DNA of 64,000 bases from Cobetia sp. L2A1 (GTDB taxonomy: Bacteria; Pseudomonadota; Gammaproteobacteria; Pseudomonadales; Halomonadaceae): NCBI RefSeq assembly GCF_009796845.1, contig NZ_CP047025.1, positions 2,604,001 to 2,668,000 on the forward strand, in the 5' to 3' direction. The notes under the pieces are model-generated. The model was not told the origin of the DNA. It searched no databases and was given only the letters and a program-made list of their open reading frames with translations. This document shows, piece after piece, positions 28,638 through 36,737 of the stretch (its first letter is position 1; each line of letters begins with the position of its first letter). A program made the position numbers and the translations under genes.

Positions 28638-30305
28638 TCAACCCTCCGCGGCGCGGCCCTTTTGCGGGAAGAGTCCCCGCGGGCGCTTTTGAATGAACAG
28701 GATGATGAACACCAGCACCACGATCTTGGCCAGTACCGCGCCCGCCCAGGGCTCCAAGAACTGGTTGAGAAGCCCCAGTGACATACCCGCCACCAGCGTG
28801 CCCCACAGATTGCCCACCCCGCCGAACACCACGACCATGAAGGAATCGATGATGTAGTTCTGGCCCAGGTTCGGACCGACGTTGGTGATCTGCGAGAGCG
28901 CGACACCGGCGAGTCCGGCGACGCCGGAGCCCAGGGCGAAGGTCATGATGTCGACACGCGTCGCCTTGATGCCCATCGAGCGCGCCATGGCACGGTTCTG
29001 TGTCACCGCCCGCACCTCGAGCCCGAGACGGGTACGCCGCATGATCAGCATCAGGCTGGCGAACACGACCAGCGCGAAGCCGATGATGTAGAGACGGTTG
29101 AGCGTCAGTGACAGCGCCTCGTTGACCATCAGCGAGCCGCTCATCCATTCAGGCGTGACCACGATGCGATTCAAGGGCGAGATGGTGGTGCGCACCAGCT
29201 GCTGCAGGATCAGGCTGATGCCGAAGGTCGCCAGCAGCGTTTCCAGCGGACGTCCCTTGAGGTGCTGGATGACACTGCGCTCGATGATGACGCCGACTGC
29301 CGCCGCGACCAGGAAACCCGCAGGAATCGACAGCAACAGCGCCAGCCCAGGTTGGCCCGGCAGCAGTTGCTGCATGCCCCAGGTGGTATAGGCGCCGAGC
29401 ATGATCAGTTCGCCATGCGCCATGTTGATCACGCCCATGACACCAAAGGTGATCGCCAGACCTATCGCCGCCAGCACCAGCACAGAACCCAGTGACAGGC
29501 CGAAGTACAGGGTCTCGAACCCGCGGTTGAGCTTGAGCTTCTGCTGGATACCTGCCAATGCCGAGGTGGCTGCCTCGGCCAGTTCAGGGTCATCACTGGC
29601 GGCGGCACCGTTGAGCGCCGCGATGGCCGCGCTGTTGAGACTTCCGGAGAGACGCTCCAGCGCGGCCATGTCGCCACGGGCCTCCAGCTGCTGGATCGCC
29701 AGTGCTTCTTCCAATGCCCCGCGAACGCTTTCATTCTCCTCGCGCTCGATCAGGGGGCCCAGCTTGTCCGTCATGGCGTCAGTGACACTGCCCCGCAGTC
29801 CTCGTGCCGCCTGTAGACGAACCGACTCATTGTCGGAGGTGAGATCGATCATCGACAGCACACCATCGACATGACCGCGCAGGGAATTGTTGATGCGCAG
29901 CGTATCGATCTCGCGGCGCGAGATCTTGCCGGCGGAGTCGCCGCTCAGCGCATCGGAGACCGCCCAGTCACGCCCACGGTTGTTGTCGACGATCAAAAAG
30001 CGATCGCCCTCCTTGCGCCGTGCCAGCTTGTTGGCGGCAAATGCCTCGAGCCAACCGCGCGCACGGCTGTCGCCACTCAGGGCGATCTCATCGATGACAG
30101 CGGCCTTGCCGACATTGGAAGCCTCGGCGAGTCGTGTCAGCAGGGATTGGGCGGCATTGTCGTCGCCACGCACTGGCGGCTGAGCCGAGGTATCTGACTT
30201 GGCCAAGGCCTCAGGTTCAGCCGCCGCAAACAGGGGGAATGACAGCAGGCAGACCAGCAGCATCTGCCAGAGCCAGCGGTGTTTTCCATTGAGGGAGATA
30301 GACAT
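28638..30305 (-). CDS. urtB: Urea ABC transporter permease UrtB
   Basis: 555 aa. UrtB is a LivH-like permease with a characteristic extra N-terminal periplasmic domain; here a signal-like segment (about residues 8-30) is followed by a helical-repeat domain of about 240 residues. The permease part then carries MGVINMAHGELIMLGAYTTW and VTQNRAMARSMGIKATRVD. The start at 30305 places the signal segment at the N-terminus; in-frame ATGs at 30323 and 30353 are alternatives. Confidence 0.92.
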   Translation of the reverse strand: MSISLNGKHRWLWQMLLVCLLSFPLFAAAEPEALAKSDTSAQPPVRGDDNAAQSLLTRLAEASNVGKAAVIDEIALSGDSRARGWLEAFAANKLARRKEGDRFLIVDNNRGRDWAVSDALSGDSAGKISRREIDTLRINNSLRGHVDGVLSMIDLTSDNESVRLQAARGLRGSVTDAMTDKLGPLIEREENESVRGALEEALAIQQLEARGDMAALERLSGSLNSAAIAALNGAAASDDPELAEAATSALAGIQQKLKLNRGFETLYFGLSLGSVLVLAAIGLAITFGVMGVINMAHGELIMLGAYTTWGMQQLLPGQPGLALLLSIPAGFLVAAAVGVIIERSVIQHLKGRPLETLLATFGISLILQQLVRTTISPLNRIVVTPEWMSGSLMVNEALSLTLNRLYIIGFALVVFASLMLIMRRTRLGLEVRAVTQNRAMARSMGIKATRVDIMTFALGSGVAGLAGVALSQITNVGPNLGQNYIIDSFMVVVFGGVGNLWGTLVAGMSLGLLNQFLEPWAGAVLAKIVVLVFIILFIQKRPRGLFPQKGRAAEG

Positions 30306-30433
30306 CAAGATGGGGCCATCCATGGTGAGCGCATCAACCGTCAGAGGCGTCACTGCCTGACTGCCGAGCGCGAGAGATCACGGAGATGGCCTGCGCTGCC
30401 GACAAGCTGACAACGCAGGCCATCGCATGAATG

Positions 30434-31732
30434 CTATTGCGCTGTGGCGCTCTCCTTCGCACCACAGGAATGGGTCACGACATTGTAATTGCCGCATTCC
30501 ATCGGCTTGCGCCAGTCACTGATCAAGTCCTTCGAACCTTCCAGATAATCCGACCAGGCATCGCCAGCCACGGTGGAGGGTGTCTGCCAGACAACGGAGA
30601 ACTGGCCATTGTCCTGAATCTCGCCGATCAGTACCGGCTTGGTGATGTGATGATTGGGCATCATGGTGGCGTAGCCACCAGTCAGATTGGGTACCGAAAC
30701 GCCGATGATGGCGTCCTTGACCGCATCGACCTCGACGCTACCCGCCTTGCGCACGGCTTCCATCCACATGTTGAAGCCGATGTAATGGGCTTCCATCGGG
30801 TCATTGGTGACGGCATCGTCCTTGCCGGTGTAGGCGATCCACTCATCGATGAAATCGTAGTTGGCGTCGCTGTCCACGCTCATGAAGTAGTTCCAGGCCG
30901 CGAGATGTCCGACCAGCGGCGCGGTATCGATACCGGAAAGCTCCTGTTCGCCCACCGAGAAGGCGACGACCGGGATGTCCTCGGCCTTGATGCCCTGATT
31001 GGCCAGCTCACGATAGAACGGCACATTGGCATCGCCATTGATGGTCGAGACGACAGCCGTTTTCTTGCCAGTGCTGCCGAAGGATTTGATGTCAGACACG
31101 ATGGACTGCCAGTCGGAGTGACCGAACGGGGTGTAGTTGACCATCACGTCCTCATCGGCCACGCCGTGAGACTTGAGATAGGCGGCGAGAATCTTGTTGG
31201 TGGTACGCGGATAGACGTAGTCGGTCCCGGCCAGCACCCAGCGTTTCACGCCGACATCGTTCATCAGATAATCCACTGCCGGAATGGCCTGCTGATTGGG
31301 CGCGGCGCCGGTGTAGAAGACGTTCTCGGAGGATTCCTCGCCCTCATACTGCACCGGATAGAACAGCAGGCCATTGAGCTCTTCGATGACTGGCAGCACG
31401 GACTTGCGTGACACCGAGGTCCAGTTGCCGAAGATCACGTCGACCTTGTCCTGGGCCAGCAGCTCTCGTGCCTTCTCGGCAAACAGTGGCCAGTTGGAGG
31501 CGGGGTCGACCACGACGGGCTCAAGCTTGCGGCCCAGCAGTCCTCCCGCGTCGTTCTGCTTCTTGATCAACATCAGCATGGTGTCTTTCAGCGTCGATTC
31601 GCTGATCGCCATGGTGCCGGAGAGTGAGTGCAGAATCCCGACCTTGATCGGCCCCTCTTCCGCTTGAGCAATGGTGGCAAGCGAGAAACCGACACAGGCG
31701 GTCAGCATTGCGGCAGCAATTTTCTTGTTCAC
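30434..31732 (-). CDS. urtA: Urea ABC transporter substrate-binding protein UrtA
   Basis: 432 aa, with signal peptide ending AQAEE near residue 25. IKVGILHSLSGTMAISESTLKD, WTSVSRKSVLPVIEELNGLLFYPVQYEG and ETAHYIGFNMW-like segments (here EAHYIGFNMW) are hallmarks of UrtA. The start is a GTG at 31732 with a GAGGG ribosome site; the ATG at 31795 would lie inside the sigma-54 promoter. First gene of the urt-ure transcription unit. Confidence 0.95.
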   Translation of the reverse strand: MNKKIAAAMLTACVGFSLATIAQAEEGPIKVGILHSLSGTMAISESTLKDTMLMLIKKQNDAGGLLGRKLEPVVVDPASNWPLFAEKARELLAQDKVDVIFGNWTSVSRKSVLPVIEELNGLLFYPVQYEGEESSENVFYTGAAPNQQAIPAVDYLMNDVGVKRWVLAGTDYVYPRTTNKILAAYLKSHGVADEDVMVNYTPFGHSDWQSIVSDIKSFGSTGKKTAVVSTINGDANVPFYRELANQGIKAEDIPVVAFSVGEQELSGIDTAPLVGHLAAWNYFMSVDSDANYDFIDEWIAYTGKDDAVTNDPMEAHYIGFNMWMEAVRKAGSVEVDAVKDAIIGVSVPNLTGGYATMMPNHHITKPVLIGEIQDNGQFSVVWQTPSTVAGDAWSDYLEGSKDLISDWRKPMECGNYNVVTHSCGAKESATAQ

Positions 31733-31778
31733 GACATTCCCTCGTTTCTTGTTGTACTTGTTATCCCTCCTGTGCTGG

Positions 31779-31794
31779 TGCAATTGATATGCCA
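31779..31794 (-). promoter_or_regulatory. Sigma-54 (-24/-12) promoter of the urt-ure operon
   Basis: On the minus strand TGGCATATCAATTGCA matches the sigma-54 consensus TGGCAY-R-N4-TTGCW. The GG and GC doublets have the exact required spacing. Transcription would start near 31768, giving a leader of about 36 bases before the GTG start of urtA. Confidence 0.8.
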
Positions 31795-31873
31795 ATCAAT
31801 GCCGTAGCACTGACCTGCTTAGTACATTCCACTGCTGTCACTACTTTTAGTTAGATAACCAAACACCCCGGGC

Positions 31874-31930
31874 GCACCAAAAAAGCGCATGACAAAACAG
31901 CTTCTTTTTAAACGCGCACCAATTCAGTGA
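31874..31930. promoter_or_regulatory. Two NtrC-like enhancer sites
   Basis: GCACCAAAAAAGCGC (31874-31888) and GCACCAATTCAGTGA (31916-31930) each keep a perfect GCACC half and three of five bases of the GGTGC half of the NtrC site. They are 42 bases apart (four helical turns) and about 110 and 155 bases upstream of the predicted start, as expected for enhancer-bound NtrC. Confidence 0.6.
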
Positions 31931-31960
31931 GCTTTCACAATTTTCTTAGTCTGTGCTCTG

Positions 31961-32239
31961 CTACATAGCGAGTTGAAAGCCTTTTTTTCTCTTTATTTTG
32001 TCGCTTACTGGTGCATTCCTAGCTAGCGACATATTGATCACAGGCGATATTTCATACTGGGGATACTTCCCGCATCTGCATTTCTCGCTCTCCTCAGAGA
32101 ATAGCGGCGCCTGATATATAGACTGGAGGATTGCGGCCATCGGGCCGCTGAAGATCGACTTCCCAGATTCACGAAGCTCGATAGCGTACGAGTTGACTGC
32201 GAGCGACTCCGCAGGACAAGAGACGTCAGCGAACTGGCG
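31961..32239 (-). other. 92-codon open frame without a start, possible gene remnant
   Basis: Reading leftward from a TGA at 32240-32242 the frame stays open to a TAG at 31961-31963. The predicted peptide has SYAIELRESGKSIFSGP and CRCGKYPQYEI but no recognised domain. The 17-bp repeat of the island edge lies inside it. It may be the remnant of the gene into which the island inserted, or chance openness. The 31733-32372 gap has no other gene candidate. Confidence 0.25.
32152..32168 (+). repeat. Left copy of 17-bp direct repeat, candidate attachment site
   Basis: AGATCGACTTCCCAGAT is identical to 43808-43824, in the same orientation. Beyond it both copies continue with partial similarity, including AGCTC and a TGACTG at matching distance. 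It lies 204 bases upstream of the integrase gene, next to a short GCGGCC/GGGCCGC hairpin. Confidence 0.6.
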
Positions 32240-32372
32240 TCAGATACTGTCTGCTAATCGAGGTACTTCATGATTCCCCCACTGCCATGCGTTCTTTCCC
32301 CTGCCGACGCCACACACACTCCCTTAGGGTCTGCCCCTTCCTCCGACTCAATGACCTCTCAAGGGGGTGATC

Positions 32373-33365
32373 ATGTCGCATAACGAGAAGGTCGGAGGCC
32401 TGCCAACCGATATGTCGTCATGGTCTGGAAAGGAAGAGAGTCACGCGCTGACAGAGGATATGGAGTTGTCACGCGCTGCCAGACGATTACTGTCTGACAG
32501 CATGGCCAAGAACACGATTCTGGCATTCCGATCTGATATCCGAGGCTTCCTGAAAGCCGGCTACTCACTCCCCGCCACTGCACAACAAGTCGCCAATTAT
32601 CTCGCTGAAATGTATGCCAAAGGGCGTAAGCCTGCCACGATCTCCCGCCATGCCAGCTCGCTGGGCACCTGGCATGTTTACATGCAGTTGCCCTCACCCA
32701 CCCTTAGCCTGGAAGTGAAAGGTGTATTGAAGGGGATTCATCGCAAGAGTGATGGACGACAACGTCAGGCGCCCGCGTTGCGACTCCATCATTTGCAACA
32801 GCTGCTAAATACTCTGGATCTTGATGAGCCCAGAGATTTACGTAATGCCAGCATGTTCTGCCTGTGTTTCTACGGCGCGTTTCGCTCCAGTGAGGTCGTC
32901 GCACTCTACAGGGAGGATATCGAGTGGCGTGATGGCGGTATCGTGATCACGTTGCGCCACAGCAAAACCAATCAAAGCGGACGGATCGAGCAGAAGACGC
33001 TTCCCCGTAATCCTGCGGGCGATCGTTGCTGCCCAGTGACACTCCTGGAGGCCTGGCTTGCATGGAGTGGCATTCGTCGAGGCGCCCTGTATCGATCCAT
33101 CGATCAGGCTGATCGAGTGGGGGCTGGCAGAATGCACCCCGTCACCTTCAGTAACCTGCTCAAAAAGGCGTTACAGCGTGCCAACCTCACTGCAGAGAGA
33201 TTTACCACCCACAGCTTCCGTGCTGGCTTCATTACCGAAGCGCATCTCCGTGGCAAGAGCGACCAACAGATAAAACGCATCAGCGGACATCGTGACCAGA
33301 AAACCTTCGAACGCTACATCCGCATGGCGGATGACATGCATGACCCGGGCAACGACATCTTTTGA
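32373..33365 (+). CDS. Tyrosine recombinase (integrase), 330 aa
   Basis: Site-specific recombinase with an N-terminal SAM-like core-binding domain (about residues 30-125) and a C-terminal catalytic domain. The catalytic set is complete: R171 (FYGAFRSSEV), K198 (RHSKTNQ), H280 and R283 (HSFRAGF), H306 (SGHR) and nucleophile Y315 (FERYIR). The start at 32373 has a strong AAGGGGGTGA ribosome site. First gene of a recombinase module; the next gene begins 115 bases on. Confidence 0.92.
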   Translation: MSHNEKVGGLPTDMSSWSGKEESHALTEDMELSRAARRLLSDSMAKNTILAFRSDIRGFLKAGYSLPATAQQVANYLAEMYAKGRKPATISRHASSLGTWHVYMQLPSPTLSLEVKGVLKGIHRKSDGRQRQAPALRLHHLQQLLNTLDLDEPRDLRNASMFCLCFYGAFRSSEVVALYREDIEWRDGGIVITLRHSKTNQSGRIEQKTLPRNPAGDRCCPVTLLEAWLAWSGIRRGALYRSIDQADRVGAGRMHPVTFSNLLKKALQRANLTAERFTTHSFRAGFITEAHLRGKSDQQIKRISGHRDQKTFERYIRMADDMHDPGNDIF

Positions 33366-33480
33366 TAGCTCGGACTCAGAAAGGCGCTGCCAAGGACGGC
33401 AGCACTTCCAGTGACGCTGACGAGATGATATTTACCCTACTATGAGGATTAGATAATCAATAAGACGCCAGGGAGGGATC

Positions 33481-34293
33481 ATGACCGATACCTACGCCCC
33501 ACTACCTGAGGCCGAGTTTGTCATCTCAGGCAAGTTACGGAGTCGTTCACGTCGTTTTCTCGACGGCCTCATCTATCTTCCTCCCCCGCGCAAAGGCACA
33601 ACGACATCTCACAAGCGTGTCCTGCTCCGGCACCTCCCCATTGTGCTCGTCAGTGCCCAGGGGCATGCAGAGTTGCTCAACAGCGGCATGCTACTGCGCC
33701 AACTCAGTGGTCTCTCTCTCGAGAACTTCCATTCCCTTCAGGTCTTCGAGGTGGACCGTCAAAATCTCACGCATGAGGAGCTGGAGGTATTGCGCTACTT
33801 GTCAGAGGTACTGCCACAGGAGCTCTTCAATACCTCACTCGTGATGGAAGCCCGAGCTTTCATCAAGCAGCTCAATGAGAAGCCTGGACTGGAAGAGAAA
33901 CTGGCGCGCATCGTATTCGGGTTATCGAAGTCCACCCTGGACATCAAGAGCCTCATGATCCTGACCCAGGGACGCTGGGCCAAGAGCACGCTGCAACGCG
34001 CTCATAGCCCGAAAGGACAACGTAGTCCCGACGATGAGCCCGTGGTGCTAGAGCCACCCTCTACCGCGAAAAAACGGGAGAACGAGGCACAAAAGGTGGC
34101 ACCAACCTCAGCGACTATCACTCACTCAGCGTCTAAGCCGACAACGCCGCCCCGATGGCAAAAAGCGCTGAACACACCCCCGGACACAGCGAATCCCGTC
34201 CCCTCAACGACTCTCAAGTCTCATGTGGACCTCCATAGGACAGGCGATCTGTTTGACGATCAGCAGAACGATATAGGGAGCCCCTCGTCTTGA
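33481..34293 (+). CDS. Uncharacterised protein of the recombinase module, 270 aa
   Basis: No family recognised. Residues 1-160 look folded, with a hydrophobic strand LLRHLPIVLVSAQGHAELL and alternating charged helices. Residues 165-270 are polar, rich in Pro, Ser and Thr, and probably disordered. Its stop overlaps the start of the 815-aa recombinase gene (ATGA), so it is made together with it. It could be a DNA-binding or directionality partner; that is inference from position only. A GGGAGGGATC ribosome site precedes the ATG. Confidence 0.75.
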   Translation: MTDTYAPLPEAEFVISGKLRSRSRRFLDGLIYLPPPRKGTTTSHKRVLLRHLPIVLVSAQGHAELLNSGMLLRQLSGLSLENFHSLQVFEVDRQNLTHEELEVLRYLSEVLPQELFNTSLVMEARAFIKQLNEKPGLEEKLARIVFGLSKSTLDIKSLMILTQGRWAKSTLQRAHSPKGQRSPDDEPVVLEPPSTAKKRENEAQKVAPTSATITHSASKPTTPPRWQKALNTPPDTANPVPSTTLKSHVDLHRTGDLFDDQQNDIGSPSS

Positions 34294-36737
34294 CACATGA
34301 CACTCCCGAGAGCAAGACATGGCTCCCCGAGGCAATACTTCATCAATGGGAAGATCAGCTGGGTGACCTGGTACTGTCAGCATCAGAGGAAACGCGTTTA
34401 TGGCCGTTTCTTCAGCGCAACCTCCCCCCCTGTAGCCAAGCGGACCTCTGGATATCCGCCAATGTTCAGGCAATGGATGACAATGATCCTTCATTGCTAG
34501 ACCTCATCAGCAAGCTTCTGAGACTGCTCCCACTTGCACCAGGTCCTTTACAGACGATTCGTCAGAGCCACCCCCTGCATAGCCACCTGACCTTTCCCGA
34601 CAAATTCGCTCCCTCCATGGTGCGAGCAGACATCGCAAACCAAGCAATACAGATTGCACGCCACGACACGGCTTCAACACCCTATCCCGAACTCTTGCCA
34701 GGTAATGCCGAGCAGTCCCCCATTGAGCACAATCGCCGCTTGATTCGTCTCGCTTTGCGCGACATGGCGGGTTACCACTCAGGCCCTCTTGTCGATCCCA
34801 GTATCTATTACCAACATCTGTCGACGTTACGCATCGCATTGAGGTACATGTTGCCACGTTGGAATCACCCGATCGTGTGGAGTCATTCTGCCAGTCTCTC
34901 GCTGCTCAGTGCCTGGAAAAGCACACCTTGGCTGGCGAATCATAAGCCGAAGCTTTATAACCACTTGAACCGAGCCAATGAACTGCTCTCCGGTCACCCG
35001 TCCCTTGGAACTCGACGCACGCGCTATACAAAACGAAGCCCGCAACGCTCCGTCTTTTATCAAGACACTTTCAAGCGCAACTTTTCGCCTGTTATCTCAA
35101 ACTCTGAGCTACCTGAGAACGTCGATGCCTCACTGCGCCCGGAAGAGGACGAGGACGATGCGGCTAGCTTGGAAAAGGAAAGGGTCGCGCACCAACAAGA
35201 AGAGGAGACGCCCTTCCACCGCAAGGGAGACAGCCTCCTGACACCGGAAGATTGCAGGGTAATCGCTCGCAAGCGTCAGCAAACATCCATCGCTCAAAGC
35301 TTGGGGAGTCTGTCGAATTTCGCCACGACCCAGGGTCAGGTCCGTAGAATACTGAAATTACCTCTGCCGCCTGATACCACACTGCTGGTGCAGCTTATCC
35401 TCGCGACAGGTATCGCGCCCAGGCGTCTCAGCCAGATCCGCGTGGCAGACGTGACGCAGGAAGCGATGCTCCGCACTACGGCGGCATCTCGTGACCAATC
35501 GCTGCAGTGGGTCCCCGAAAGCAGCACACTCTACGTCCCCGTCATTCATGCACCGTCAAAATGTCCACCGCTACCTCTGCGTCTACCGGACACACTCGCT
35601 ACACCACTCAATCAATTGAGTGAAGCGACAACTCAACCTCTATCCAAGAGCCTGACACTGCTCAACCGTCGGCTGGTGCAACACATGGAATTGGACACTG
35701 GCACCACTCCCACGGCTCAGCGCGTTGTCAGAGCAGCGCGGCATCATATTCTCGGCATGGCGAAGACGGATATCGAAGCGGAGTGGCTTCACGGGGAGCT
35801 CAGTCTGAAAACAGCAGCGCCTGCCGCTTACCGCAAGATGCCCATGCGTGAGCTACAGCGCCTCATGAACGCATCGCTCGAATGGTGGGAAATCGCAACT
35901 CCAAATAAAGCGATTTCGCTTCCCAAGAATACGCAAGTCATCACGAGCTTGGGCTCGAGCGTGACACTGACGCTCCAAACGGCCAAGGAGGCACTGAAGG
36001 GGTTGCATGACCTGGTGCAAGCTGGCCTTTCTGACTTCCCCAAAGCCGCCCGTACGCAAAGTCATTCGCAAGATGTCTGCTCGGCCTTGATCGAACTCAA
36101 TAGCGCACTGTGCTGCTACACACTCCTGGGAGTCCAGCTGACGGCAGGACTTCGCCCTATAGGCCCCACTACGCGAATGTCTCGGCGTGGACGTCTGCTG
36201 TGGATCGCTGACAAGGATTCGGGCCACTACAGAGAGAGCCGTGTCATCCCGCTGCCCCTCCCGATTTGCCAGAATCTCGATACCCTGCAGGCGTGGCAGA
36301 CTGCCTGGCGGCAACACTGGCCACGAAATGGAGGGGCTTGGCTGTCATGGCCTGAAGACGAACAGGTACTGGCCATGTGGTGGTCGAGGCGCAAGGCAAG
36401 CCTCAATCTGACAGCAAAGCCTTTCCAGCAGACCCACATGCGAGACTGGATCAGCGCACGCCATCAGGCACCGCAGCTGACAACATCATCACGCAGTGCA
36501 CTCGATACCCTGCAGGCACTGCCCGATAACGCCCCACGTCATTTCGTCGCCCAGACACTCGATGGCCGATTGAAAGCGAATACGCTGGATATGCTGCTAG
36601 GCCATGTCAAACGCGGCCAGCAGCGCCACGCCCCCTATGCCAGCAATATCTGCCTACCACCCGAGATGCAACGCCTCTTGGGGACCTTATCCGATGAGTT
36701 GAGGATAAAGGTGCTACCTCTCAAGGATTTGCCATGA
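34290..36737 (+). CDS. Large tyrosine-recombinase-like protein with altered catalytic site, 815 aa
   Basis: The C-terminal third resembles the tyrosine recombinase fold: R622 in LTAGLRPIG, K642 in ADKDSGHYRESR, a region aligning to HxxRH where N747 replaces His but R750-H751 remain, H772 in LLGHVKRG, and Y783 in HAPYAS. A second Arg-bearing element, ATGIAPRRLSQIR (about 372-384), suggests a duplicated or inserted catalytic-like domain. The first 320 residues match nothing I recognise and include an acidic stretch near 283-307. It overlaps both neighbours by four bases (ATGA), so the last three genes are translationally coupled. Confidence 0.75.
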   Translation: MTHDTPESKTWLPEAILHQWEDQLGDLVLSASEETRLWPFLQRNLPPCSQADLWISANVQAMDDNDPSLLDLISKLLRLLPLAPGPLQTIRQSHPLHSHLTFPDKFAPSMVRADIANQAIQIARHDTASTPYPELLPGNAEQSPIEHNRRLIRLALRDMAGYHSGPLVDPSIYYQHLSTLRIALRYMLPRWNHPIVWSHSASLSLLSAWKSTPWLANHKPKLYNHLNRANELLSGHPSLGTRRTRYTKRSPQRSVFYQDTFKRNFSPVISNSELPENVDASLRPEEDEDDAASLEKERVAHQQEEETPFHRKGDSLLTPEDCRVIARKRQQTSIAQSLGSLSNFATTQGQVRRILKLPLPPDTTLLVQLILATGIAPRRLSQIRVADVTQEAMLRTTAASRDQSLQWVPESSTLYVPVIHAPSKCPPLPLRLPDTLATPLNQLSEATTQPLSKSLTLLNRRLVQHMELDTGTTPTAQRVVRAARHHILGMAKTDIEAEWLHGELSLKTAAPAAYRKMPMRELQRLMNASLEWWEIATPNKAISLPKNTQVITSLGSSVTLTLQTAKEALKGLHDLVQAGLSDFPKAARTQSHSQDVCSALIELNSALCCYTLLGVQLTAGLRPIGPTTRMSRRGRLLWIADKDSGHYRESRVIPLPLPICQNLDTLQAWQTAWRQHWPRNGGAWLSWPEDEQVLAMWWSRRKASLNLTAKPFQQTHMRDWISARHQAPQLTTSSRSALDTLQALPDNAPRHFVAQTLDGRLKANTLDMLLGHVKRGQQRHAPYASNICLPPEMQRLLGTLSDELRIKVLPLKDLP

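Noticed and set aside
31733..31795. ATG at 31795 as the start of UrtA
   Set aside because: It would put the start codon inside the sigma-54 promoter and add an unlikely polar peptide before the signal sequence.
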